38,322 nucleotides of DNA from Bordetella parapertussis (GTDB lineage: Bacteria > Pseudomonadota > Gammaproteobacteria > Burkholderiales > Burkholderiaceae_B), in NCBI GenBank assembly GCA_945911685.1, contig CAMEAW010000014.1:1-38322 (forward strand), written 5' to 3'. A program made the position numbers and the translations under genes. The notes beneath the pieces are model-generated. The model saw nothing but the letters and a program-made list of their open reading frames with translations. It ran no database searches and had not been told where the DNA came from. Positions 32,123 through 38,322 of the stretch are shown here, in pieces (position 1 is the first letter of the stretch; every line of letters begins with the position of its first letter).

Positions 32123-32731
32123 TCAAGACATCGGCTTTAAAAAAACAAACGTGTGATCGCCAAACTCGTATTGGCAGCGATTAAGCGTTTGATGATTCGG
32201 CACAAATTCTTCGAATAATTTGTAATTTTTTGAATCGCGCACTTTGAAATTCACAAACTCAGCGCCATCGTTGTAGCCCAGTACTAACAAGCCATTTTCT
32301 TTGAGCAAAGCATGCGTACCCGCCAGAAGCGCTTCGCAATCCTCCAGTTTATTCATGCCAAAGCCGATCAAGCCGTTTGCAATGATCGCGTCAAAAGAAC
32401 GAGGCGCATAGTGTTGCAACAGCTCGCCAGCTGACCCGATCGTATGCTGACCCCGATTGCCGTAAATCGCTTTTTTGGGCTCTATATCCATTGTCAACAA
32501 GTCGGCGTCTAGGCACTTAGGGTAATGCCAGCTACGCTTATCTGTGCCCAAGAACAGGCAGCGCGCGCGGCCAGCCTGTTGCTTAAAGCGCGCATTGAGT
32601 AAAGCGAAAATCTGATTTTCAAGAAACAACCGATTTTCAGATTTCAACGGAAACTCAACGCCCAGAGTCACTGCGAGATGAGGCGACAACTTAAACAGCA
32701 ATAGCTTAAGTTTCGTGACGAGTCGACTCAT
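32123..32731 (-). CDS. Class I SAM-dependent methyltransferase-like protein
   Basis: A 202-aa protein started at the ATG 32731 (GGAG about 10 nt upstream; a TTG 6 nt earlier is weaker). The core shows ARCLFLGTDKRSWHYPKCLD (motif I-like, but with GTD in place of the usual GxGxG), LLTMDIEP (acidic end of strand 2), FDAIIANGLIGFG (strand 4) and LLKENGLLVLGYND (strand 5). The substrate is unknown. It sits between two Bug genes, 22 nt after one stop, so it is probably in the same transcript. Confidence 0.72.
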   Translation of the reverse strand: MSRLVTKLKLLLFKLSPHLAVTLGVEFPLKSENRLFLENQIFALLNARFKQQAGRARCLFLGTDKRSWHYPKCLDADLLTMDIEPKKAIYGNRGQHTIGSAGELLQHYAPRSFDAIIANGLIGFGMNKLEDCEALLAGTHALLKENGLLVLGYNDGAEFVNFKVRDSKNYKLFEEFVPNHQTLNRCQYEFGDHTFVFLKPMS

Positions 32732-32752
32732 TCTCAATACTCCAGTGTGGCT

Positions 32753-33724
32753 TCAATCTTGCAATGTTATCCCGCTAGCGCGAATAAAGGCTGCCCAACG
32801 GTCAAACTCTTTTTTGTTAAAAGCGACAAAATCTTCGACCGAACCACCCATCATCTTTGCTCCGGCACCTTCAAACTTTTCGCGCACGTCTGGCATCTTC
32901 AAGATGGCATTAAGCTCGGCGTTCATTTTATTGACGATTGCAGCAGGGGTTTTCGCGGGCGCCCAGATCCCATACCAAGCTGCGACATCAAACCCGGGGT
33001 AGCCACTTTCAGCGACCGTAGGCACATCGGGCAGCGTCGGGATGCGATACGAGCTGCTCACGGCCAACGGGCGCAGCGTGCCAGCTTTGATGTGTGGTGT
33101 TGAGGTTGTGACGCCATCAAAGCCAAAAGTGACTTCACCTGCAAAGATTGCAGTCATTGCAGGGGCTCCGCCTTTGTACATGACTTCAATCACATCAATC
33201 TTGCTCATCAGCTTTAAAACATTAAAACTTAAACTCGGCGAAGCACCAATACCTGTACTGGCGTGGCTCAGTTCACCTGGCTTCGCTTTTGCCGCTGCAA
33301 TCAACTCTGCCATGGTCTTATACGGAGACTTTGACGATACGATAAGGACGTTGGGCACTTCAGCGACGGTGGTAATCGCCGAAAAATCATTGAGCGGGTG
33401 GTAAGACGGATTCTTAGCCAACGCGTGATTCACAGCGTGAGTACCAAAGGTACCTAGGATAAAAGTGTAGCCATCCGGAGCACTTCTTGCGACAGCTAAC
33501 GCTGCGATGGTGCCACCCGCACCAGCTCTGTTTTCAACGACGACCGATTGACCCACGCGTTCAGATAATTTAACGGCCAAGGTACGCGCCAACACATCAG
33601 TCGTTCCCCCCGCCGGAAACGGCACAACAAGCTTGATCGGTTGATCAGGGTATGCGGCGTGAGCCACCTCAAGCGAAGACATCAGCATGAGGCTAGCGAG
33701 TATTTTTTTTGTCAGGTCTTTCAT
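32753..33724 (-). CDS. Bug/TctC-type periplasmic solute receptor
   Basis: A 323-aa receptor; the ATG at 33724 is preferred because GGGAG lies about 6 nt before it. Signal peptide KKILASLMLMSSLEVAHA, then YPDQPIKLVVPFPAGGTTDV, ENRAGAGGTIAALAVARSAP, GYTFILGTFGTHAVN, ASTGIGASPSLSFNVLKL, YKGGAPAMTAIFAGEV and LPDVPTVAESGYPGF. The typical ligand class is carboxylates; the ligand cannot be read from sequence. First gene of the run with the methyltransferase and the receptor at 31032. Confidence 0.93.
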   Translation of the reverse strand: MKDLTKKILASLMLMSSLEVAHAAYPDQPIKLVVPFPAGGTTDVLARTLAVKLSERVGQSVVVENRAGAGGTIAALAVARSAPDGYTFILGTFGTHAVNHALAKNPSYHPLNDFSAITTVAEVPNVLIVSSKSPYKTMAELIAAAKAKPGELSHASTGIGASPSLSFNVLKLMSKIDVIEVMYKGGAPAMTAIFAGEVTFGFDGVTTSTPHIKAGTLRPLAVSSSYRIPTLPDVPTVAESGYPGFDVAAWYGIWAPAKTPAAIVNKMNAELNAILKMPDVREKFEGAGAKMMGGSVEDFVAFNKKEFDRWAAFIRASGITLQD

Positions 33725-33914
33725 TTTGTCTCCCATTTTTTGAATAGATTTTTATTTGAACTGTGCACCGTCAAAATAATTCTTGCAGGCACCAAAGTAG
33801 CTTTGCTCATTGCAAAGGAAATTTTATGCTTGGCATCCTAAATCTTTACTATCGACAACGTCAATCTTTGCTGATCACATTGGACAGATTATTTTGATGA
33901 TTGGTGCCCAATCA

Positions 33915-35750
33915 CTACTCTGGCATTAAAAACTCTGTCACGAGTTTGACGAGCTCAACAATACCCAACACAACGATCAGCACAAACACGCCAATAGCAA
34001 TCGCCAAGGGCACACTCAACCAACCGAGCAAGCTTGATAATAACGTGTACATCAGCACCGCTACCACTAGGGATAAACCTACTGCCACTGGCTTGCCGAA
34101 TTTAATCGTGGCGTGCAAGACCGGAAAACGTGCGAGGCCGTATGCTGTTGCGGGGTAGCTTTTGCCAGAAAAACTGATGGCTGCACCGCTTCCTAAGTTA
34201 CTAGCTTCGCTCTGTTCAGTGCCTGCGCTTGTGTTTTTTCCAAGGCTGCGGCTGCCTGCGGTACCTACATCGCTGTTTGCACTTATTTGTGCAGTGGTGG
34301 CGTGGGGCTCATTGCGCTTAGGCTGCTCGAGCAACACTTGTTTGCCCTCAAGACTCGCAATGCGTTCGGCCGCCAGTAACCCAAAGCTACCTGACTTGAT
34401 CAGCCCACCAATGTAGGCTGAGTCTTTACCACCTTCAAGCCCACCGGTCGTGGCGCCTGCTGCGAACAACCCTGGGATCGGTGTCGCGTTTGCATCGAGC
34501 ACCTGCGCGTGCGCGTCTATATCGATGCCGACCATCGTATAAGTAATACCCGGGCAAATCGGAATCGCCATCAGTGGCGCCTGCACGATCGGCATAGGCG
34601 TGACTTTGTCTGAGCGTGGCGTTGGTAGTGTCTGCAAGCTTCCAACCGCCAAGGCCTGGTTGTACTGGGTCAAGGTTTCAACAAACGCCTCAGGCGGGAC
34701 ACCCATTTGCTTGGCCAAGTCAGCCGCGGTCTCGGCACGCAAGATGGTGCCACCCGCGCGCTCAAGCAGTGGATTCGCAGGGATGCGCGCAGAGGTGCCG
34801 GGCCCTTCCCAAATGGCTTGATCGAAGATTGCAAACATCTTCTCTGTTGTGGCACTGGCGGCTAACTCATTGGCCAAGTGCACGCCCGAGCGCCCTTCAT
34901 CCACAAACCGTTTGCCTGTCGCATCAATCACGATGCCTGCCGTGGCCAAGGCATCGACTTCAGGATACGGCCACACCTGATCATTGTGTTTAGCATCGCT
35001 GCACAACACGTGGCCGTAAAAGCGATTGCCCTCGGTTAAGGTTGCCCCTGCTGCCAACGCCATGGTCAAACCGTCGCCACGACCCGTGCGGGCACCACGT
35101 TGAAATACGCCGTCAAACCCTGCGCCGATATGCTTTTCAAATAATGTGCGGTTGGCTTGAAACCCACCATCTGCCAGCACACAGTATGGCGCTCGCCAGA
35201 TTTTTTCTTCACCGTGGCAGGTACCGCGCACACCCACACAACGCCCCTGTTCAAGCAACAATTCAGACGCACGCGCGCCTAACTGAAGCGTACCGCCACG
35301 CTCAACTAGCTCAAGCGCGAGCCGACGCAAAATCAAATCTGGGCCGCGTTCTTTCCAGTCGATCCCCGCCCTCAAGGCACGAGGCGGCGCCATGCACCAG
35401 CGATACCCTTCTTGCGGATTGAACCGCATGAACTTTGCGCCCTTGCTTTGCAACCAAGTGATTAGCCTTGCACCGTGCTGGGCTAAGGCACTGGCAAGCT
35501 CAGGCTTCGCCTCACCGGCAGTCACGCGTGCGATATGTTGTTCTAAATCCTCAACCTCTCGAAACGGATCACGAAAACCGATATGCAAAATACCACCGGA
35601 TTGACGCGAGTTGTTCGGGTAATCCACGCCCTCACCTTGTTCGAGTACGAGCGGTCGCAGCCCAAGCTCAGCCGCACGCACGGCGGCAGTGAGCCCAGCG
35701 ATGCCACCGCCGATCACAATCAAATCGTATGTTGGATTAAGGTCTGTCAC
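33915..35750 (-). CDS. FAD-dependent fumarate-reductase/ketosteroid-dehydrogenase-like flavoprotein with a C-terminal membrane tail
   Basis: A 611-aa protein. Residues 8-30 carry the FAD-binding YDLIVIGGGIAGLTAAVRAA; VLADGGFQANRTLF and IPGLFAAGATTGGLEGGKD, DSAYIGGLIKSG close the domain near residue 470, the usual size for this family (tricarballylate- or fumarate-reductase-like). After it comes a Ser/Ala/Gly-rich linker of about 70 residues and two hydrophobic helices (VGLSLVVAVLMYTLLSSLLG; LAIAIGVFVLIVVLGIVELV) ending at residue 611. That tail is unusual and would anchor the enzyme to the membrane. It lies 14 nt after a Bug receptor gene, suggesting the receptor's ligand is its substrate or precursor. 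Confidence 0.85.
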   Translation of the reverse strand: MTDLNPTYDLIVIGGGIAGLTAAVRAAELGLRPLVLEQGEGVDYPNNSRQSGGILHIGFRDPFREVEDLEQHIARVTAGEAKPELASALAQHGARLITWLQSKGAKFMRFNPQEGYRWCMAPPRALRAGIDWKERGPDLILRRLALELVERGGTLQLGARASELLLEQGRCVGVRGTCHGEEKIWRAPYCVLADGGFQANRTLFEKHIGAGFDGVFQRGARTGRGDGLTMALAAGATLTEGNRFYGHVLCSDAKHNDQVWPYPEVDALATAGIVIDATGKRFVDEGRSGVHLANELAASATTEKMFAIFDQAIWEGPGTSARIPANPLLERAGGTILRAETAADLAKQMGVPPEAFVETLTQYNQALAVGSLQTLPTPRSDKVTPMPIVQAPLMAIPICPGITYTMVGIDIDAHAQVLDANATPIPGLFAAGATTGGLEGGKDSAYIGGLIKSGSFGLLAAERIASLEGKQVLLEQPKRNEPHATTAQISANSDVGTAGSRSLGKNTSAGTEQSEASNLGSGAAISFSGKSYPATAYGLARFPVLHATIKFGKPVAVGLSLVVAVLMYTLLSSLLGWLSVPLAIAIGVFVLIVVLGIVELVKLVTEFLMPE

Positions 35751-35764
35751 AGGTTTCCTTGCTA

Positions 35765-36772
35765 TTACTTACCAAGAGAAATCGGTACGATCTTTGCGGC
35801 GATGGCAGCAGCCTGCCAGAGCTTTAATTCTTCATCGAAGAACGTATCCATTTCTTTGGGTGTGCCGCCCATGGGATCAATCGCTTGTTGGTTAAATTTT
35901 TGAATCACTTCGGGCGTGCGCAAGACTTCATTGATCTCTTTGTTCAACAGATTCACAATGGCATCCGAGGTGCCGGCTGGCGCCGACAGCCCCATCCAAT
36001 AACCGGTCGCAATTGGTGGCAAACCCGCCTCAGCAAGAGTCTGCACCTCAGGCAAATAAATCGATCGTTTGGCCGAAGTTACGAATAAGGGTTTCAGATC
36101 ACCACGCTTGATGAATTCGCGCTGTGCAGAGATCGTACCGAAGTAGCCCATCAGATTGCCCCCCAAGACATCTGTCACAGCTGCCATCGCACCCTTGTAG
36201 GGGATGTGGTTGACCTGAACCTGCATCCGGTCAGCAATCAACTCCATTAACAAATTGTGAATCGTTCCGATGCCCGAAGAACCATAGGTAAATTGACCCG
36301 GATTTTTTTTCGCATAGGCAATCATGTCTTGAGCGTTGTTAATGCCCATCTTGGACGTGACAGCAAATACATTATCCGCAACGCCTAGCAACACAATATT
36401 TTTCATATCCTTCTTAAAGTCGAACGGCAGGTTGGTATAAACAAAGGGATTGATCGCCGTCGTGATCGTGGTGAGATAAAGCGTGTAGCCATCGGATGCC
36501 GACTTGGCGACCGCGTTTGTACCAATAATCGTATTGGCCCCCGCCTTATATTCGATCACAACGGGTACCTTGACCCGCTCGCTTAGGCCACGCCCCACTT
36601 CGCGCGCCAGAAAGTCAGTCGAAGCGCCTGGTGCAACACCCAAGACGATCTTGATGGGTTTGTTTGGATAGATGTCTTGCGCCTGTGCCGCGCCGCAGTA
36701 TAAAAGGGTGTTGCATAGCAGCGCTGCAGCCGCGACGATTGGCGTGACTGAAGTGATCATTGATTTAAACAT
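35765..36772 (-). CDS. Bug/TctC-type periplasmic solute receptor
   Basis: A 335-aa receptor with a signal peptide (ITSVTPIVAAAALLCNTLLY, cleaved after AQA). Blocks: YPNKPIKIVLGVAPGASTDF, VVIEYKAGANTIIGTNAVAK, DGYTLYLTTITTAINPFVYT, YGSSGIGTIHNLLMELIADR, HIPYKGAMAAVTDVLGGNLM, LPEVQTLAEAGLPP. AGGAG is 9 nt before the ATG. It precedes the flavoprotein gene in one direction and is the first gene of that pair. Confidence 0.93.
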   Translation of the reverse strand: MFKSMITSVTPIVAAAALLCNTLLYCGAAQAQDIYPNKPIKIVLGVAPGASTDFLAREVGRGLSERVKVPVVIEYKAGANTIIGTNAVAKSASDGYTLYLTTITTAINPFVYTNLPFDFKKDMKNIVLLGVADNVFAVTSKMGINNAQDMIAYAKKNPGQFTYGSSGIGTIHNLLMELIADRMQVQVNHIPYKGAMAAVTDVLGGNLMGYFGTISAQREFIKRGDLKPLFVTSAKRSIYLPEVQTLAEAGLPPIATGYWMGLSAPAGTSDAIVNLLNKEINEVLRTPEVIQKFNQQAIDPMGGTPKEMDTFFDEELKLWQAAAIAAKIVPISLGK

Positions 36773-37047
36773 GTTTGTTAGCTCCTATTAATTTTTTTAG
36801 TGGTTTCGGACTCTTGTGCTAAGCCGATCCGCTTTACTGCTGCGATTTGTTCTATCGACGAAACCGTTTTACCAAAGTAAGCTGTTTGAACGTCGCCCAT
36901 TGTTTTCGAGGCATTCAGCAGTCTCAACATTGTGTATTTTTGTTTTGCGCTGCGCTATGTCAAAATGTCGCAAATATCTTACCTTGAAGAACAGGGCGTC
37001 GTTCGCTCACTATCACTATAACAACAACTCAACCGAGAGACCTCATC

Positions 37048-37797
37048 ATGCCGTTTTACGAAAAAGGTAGTACCAAAATCCATTACCGCGAAGTCGGCAC
37101 AGGCTTTCCGATGCTGATTTTGCCCGGTGGTGGCCTCAATGCCACCACCGCTTTTTGTACAACGACTTCGCCGTTTGACCCGATGGAAGAGTTTCGTGAC
37201 AGCTATCGCTGCATCATCGCTGATTCGCGCCACGCCAATCGAGGTTATTCGTCGGGCCCCCTCGAAGTGGATCGCCCTTGGGATGCCTATACCGATGATC
37301 AACTCGGCTTGATGGATCACCTGGGAATCGATAAATTCTTGGTGATGGGCTTTTGTATCGGCGGCCCGTACATCTGGAATCTGCTCAAGCGCGCACCCGG
37401 ACGTATTGTGGCGGCCATTCATGCACAGCCTAGCGCCTATCGGCCAGAAATGCCCGAGCTGTTTCGTAGCGGCAACATGGAAGGCTGGGCGCCTACGCTT
37501 TGCTTGCAGCGCCCTGAGGTCACCATGGAGATGGCGCATGCATTTTTGACCAACATGTACACCAATCGAAGCGACTTTGTGTTTACCGTTGATCGCGATT
37601 TTGTACGCCAGTGCAGCACGCCCACCTTGGTGTTACCGGATGACAGCGTGCACCATCCTTACGTGGTAGCTAAAGAGGTCGCTGACCTGTGCCCAGGCGC
37701 AGAAATCAGCATTTTCCCTTGGAAGCAACCCACAAGTTTGGTGCCGCAAGCGGTCGCCCATATCCGTGAGTTTCTGGCTAAGCACGCACCGAAGTAG
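37048..37797 (+). CDS. Alpha/beta hydrolase with Cys nucleophile
   Basis: A 249-aa cytoplasmic hydrolase-fold protein. The N-terminus has the family layout (HYREVGTGFPMLILPGGGLN, ADSRHANRGYSS, YTDDQLGLMDHLGI) but the nucleophile elbow is GFCIGGP, so the nucleophile is Cys (about residue 110) as in dienelactone hydrolases. An acidic residue (LVLPDDSVHHP) is present; the usual C-terminal His (GH) is replaced by WKQPTSLVPQ, so the triad is incomplete or rebuilt from HH near 195. GAGAG precedes the ATG. Enzyme, pseudo-enzyme or a special hydrolase are all possible. Confidence 0.8.
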   Translation: MPFYEKGSTKIHYREVGTGFPMLILPGGGLNATTAFCTTTSPFDPMEEFRDSYRCIIADSRHANRGYSSGPLEVDRPWDAYTDDQLGLMDHLGIDKFLVMGFCIGGPYIWNLLKRAPGRIVAAIHAQPSAYRPEMPELFRSGNMEGWAPTLCLQRPEVTMEMAHAFLTNMYTNRSDFVFTVDRDFVRQCSTPTLVLPDDSVHHPYVVAKEVADLCPGAEISIFPWKQPTSLVPQAVAHIREFLAKHAPK

Positions 37798-37809
37798 GCG
37801 AAAAACGGC

Positions 37810-37850
37810 AACTCAAGGCTGTCGGCATACCTGATGCGACGCCTTGAGTT
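37810..37850. terminator. Bidirectional hairpin between convergent genes
   Basis: AACTCAAGGC (37810-37819) pairs perfectly with GCCTTGAGTT (37841-37850); an inner GTCG/CGAC stem continues it. It separates the hydrolase gene (plus) from the ABC ATPase gene (minus). Confidence 0.65.
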
Positions 37851-37875
37851 AGCTTAAAACGAAAGCCTTTGTGGA

Positions 37876-38322
37876 CTAAACCGCAAGCAGGTGGCAACTC
37901 ACCATACGCCCTGAATCCAGCACAGTGTGTGTTGGGGCATCGGTTTTGCAACGCTCGAGCGCGACGGGGCAGCGGGTGTGAAAATGGCACCCGCTTGGCC
38001 GCTTGATCGGGCTAGGCACATCCCCCTGCAACACCGTGCGTTGAGTTTTTTTCTGAGGATCCGGAACTGGCACGGCAGATAACAAAGCCTTGGTGTACGG
38101 GTGCATCGGGTCTGCAAATAGTTCGCGACGCTCGGCCAACTCGACTATCTTGCCAAGATACATCACCGCCACGCGGTGGGTCATGTGCTCGACAATGGCC
38201 AAGTCATGGCTAATAAACAGTAAGGCCAAACCCAATTCTTTCTGCAGATCTTGCAGCAAGTTCACGATCTGGGCTTTCACCGATACGTCGAGCGCCGACA
38301 CGGCCTCATCGCAAATAATTAA
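37876..38322 (-). CDS. Oligopeptide/dipeptide ABC transporter ATPase, C-terminal part
   Basis: The frame is open to the window edge, so the 5' part with Walker A and the signature motif is missing. Present are Walker B and the D-loop ([14 protein letters not shown]), the switch His ([20 protein letters not shown]) and the oligopeptide-type C-terminal domain ([19 protein letters not shown], then GCHFHTRCP with Cys residues that bind an Fe-S cluster in some members). This is the DppF/OppF or DppD/OppD class. The catalytic Glu after Walker B Asp is intact (CDEAV). Partner genes lie beyond the window. Confidence 0.92.
   Translation of the reverse strand, partial: LIICDEAVSALDVSVKAQIVNLLQDLQKELGLALLFISHDLAIVEHMTHRVAVMYLGKIVELAERRELFADPMHPYTKALLSAVPVPDPQKKTQRTVLQGDVPSPIKRPSGCHFHTRCPVALERCKTDAPTHTVLDSGRMVSCHLLAV

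Noticed and set aside
34162..35903. Several plus-strand frames of 60-125 codons
   Set aside because: All lie antisense to the flavoprotein and Bug genes and show no domain or start signal.
36935..36963. Minus-strand promoter (TTGACA at 36963-36958)
   Set aside because: The -35 box is good but no acceptable -10 box lies at the right spacing, so it was not listed.

Overview
The window looks like a piece of a betaproteobacterial (Burkholderiales) chromosome. The main clue is three orphan Bug/TctC-type periplasmic solute receptors with no TctAB permease, a habit typical of that order. Supporting clues are a PQQ operon of proteobacterial type, c-type cytochromes and several lipoproteins. I cannot name the genus from the sequence alone.

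Left part (1-6177): an AT-rich mobile element with a MORN-repeat gene at its open edge (cut by the window start), a DUF6641-like gene, a compact tyrosine recombinase, a 690-bp repeat-rich non-coding stretch with an orphan terminator, a HUH-type rolling-circle Rep-like protein, three small unrecognised genes and a 253-aa unrecognised gene. It ends in a 237-bp block whose last 50 nt are the 3' part of a tRNA-Leu(UAA) gene. The 5' half of that tRNA is absent.

Middle part (6178-14161): an 8-kb segment ending in a second copy of the same block, with an identical tRNA-Leu fragment. Its cargo is a PQQ package: pqqABCDE, a divergent proline-iminopeptidase-like gene, a PQQ-dependent sugar dehydrogenase gene broken by one in-frame TAA, and its di-haem cytochrome c partner. 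Next to this cargo lies a graveyard: an IclR/LivK chimeric ORF, an IS21-family istA fragment with its multi-repeat end, and a C-terminal relic of a homologue of the 253-aa gene. The relic sits just before the att block, as the intact gene does at the first copy.

Third segment (14162-16272): a relic of the 3' end of the MFS gene found at 16329-17672, a small lipoprotein, a truncated TnpB with its right-end hairpin, a small secreted Cys-containing protein, and a decayed third tRNA-Leu fragment. The simplest reading is three tandem insertions at one tRNA-Leu locus, the newest nearest the tRNA, which would lie to the left of the window.

Right part (16273-38322): ordinary chromosome with some decay. 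It holds two MFS transporters, an NTF2-like protein, a frameshifted gene, a GNAT acetyltransferase, and a minus-strand cluster (TAXI-type membrane-anchored receptor, DUF4239-like membrane protein, beta-helix-like protein). A plus-strand run of envelope genes follows (secreted carboxylesterase, lipoprotein, lipoprotein alpha/beta hydrolase, outer-membrane barrel). The last part is a minus-strand catabolic-looking cluster (three Bug receptors, a methyltransferase, a flavoprotein with an added membrane tail), a plus-strand hydrolase with a Cys nucleophile, and the C-terminal part of an oligopeptide ABC ATPase that runs off the end.
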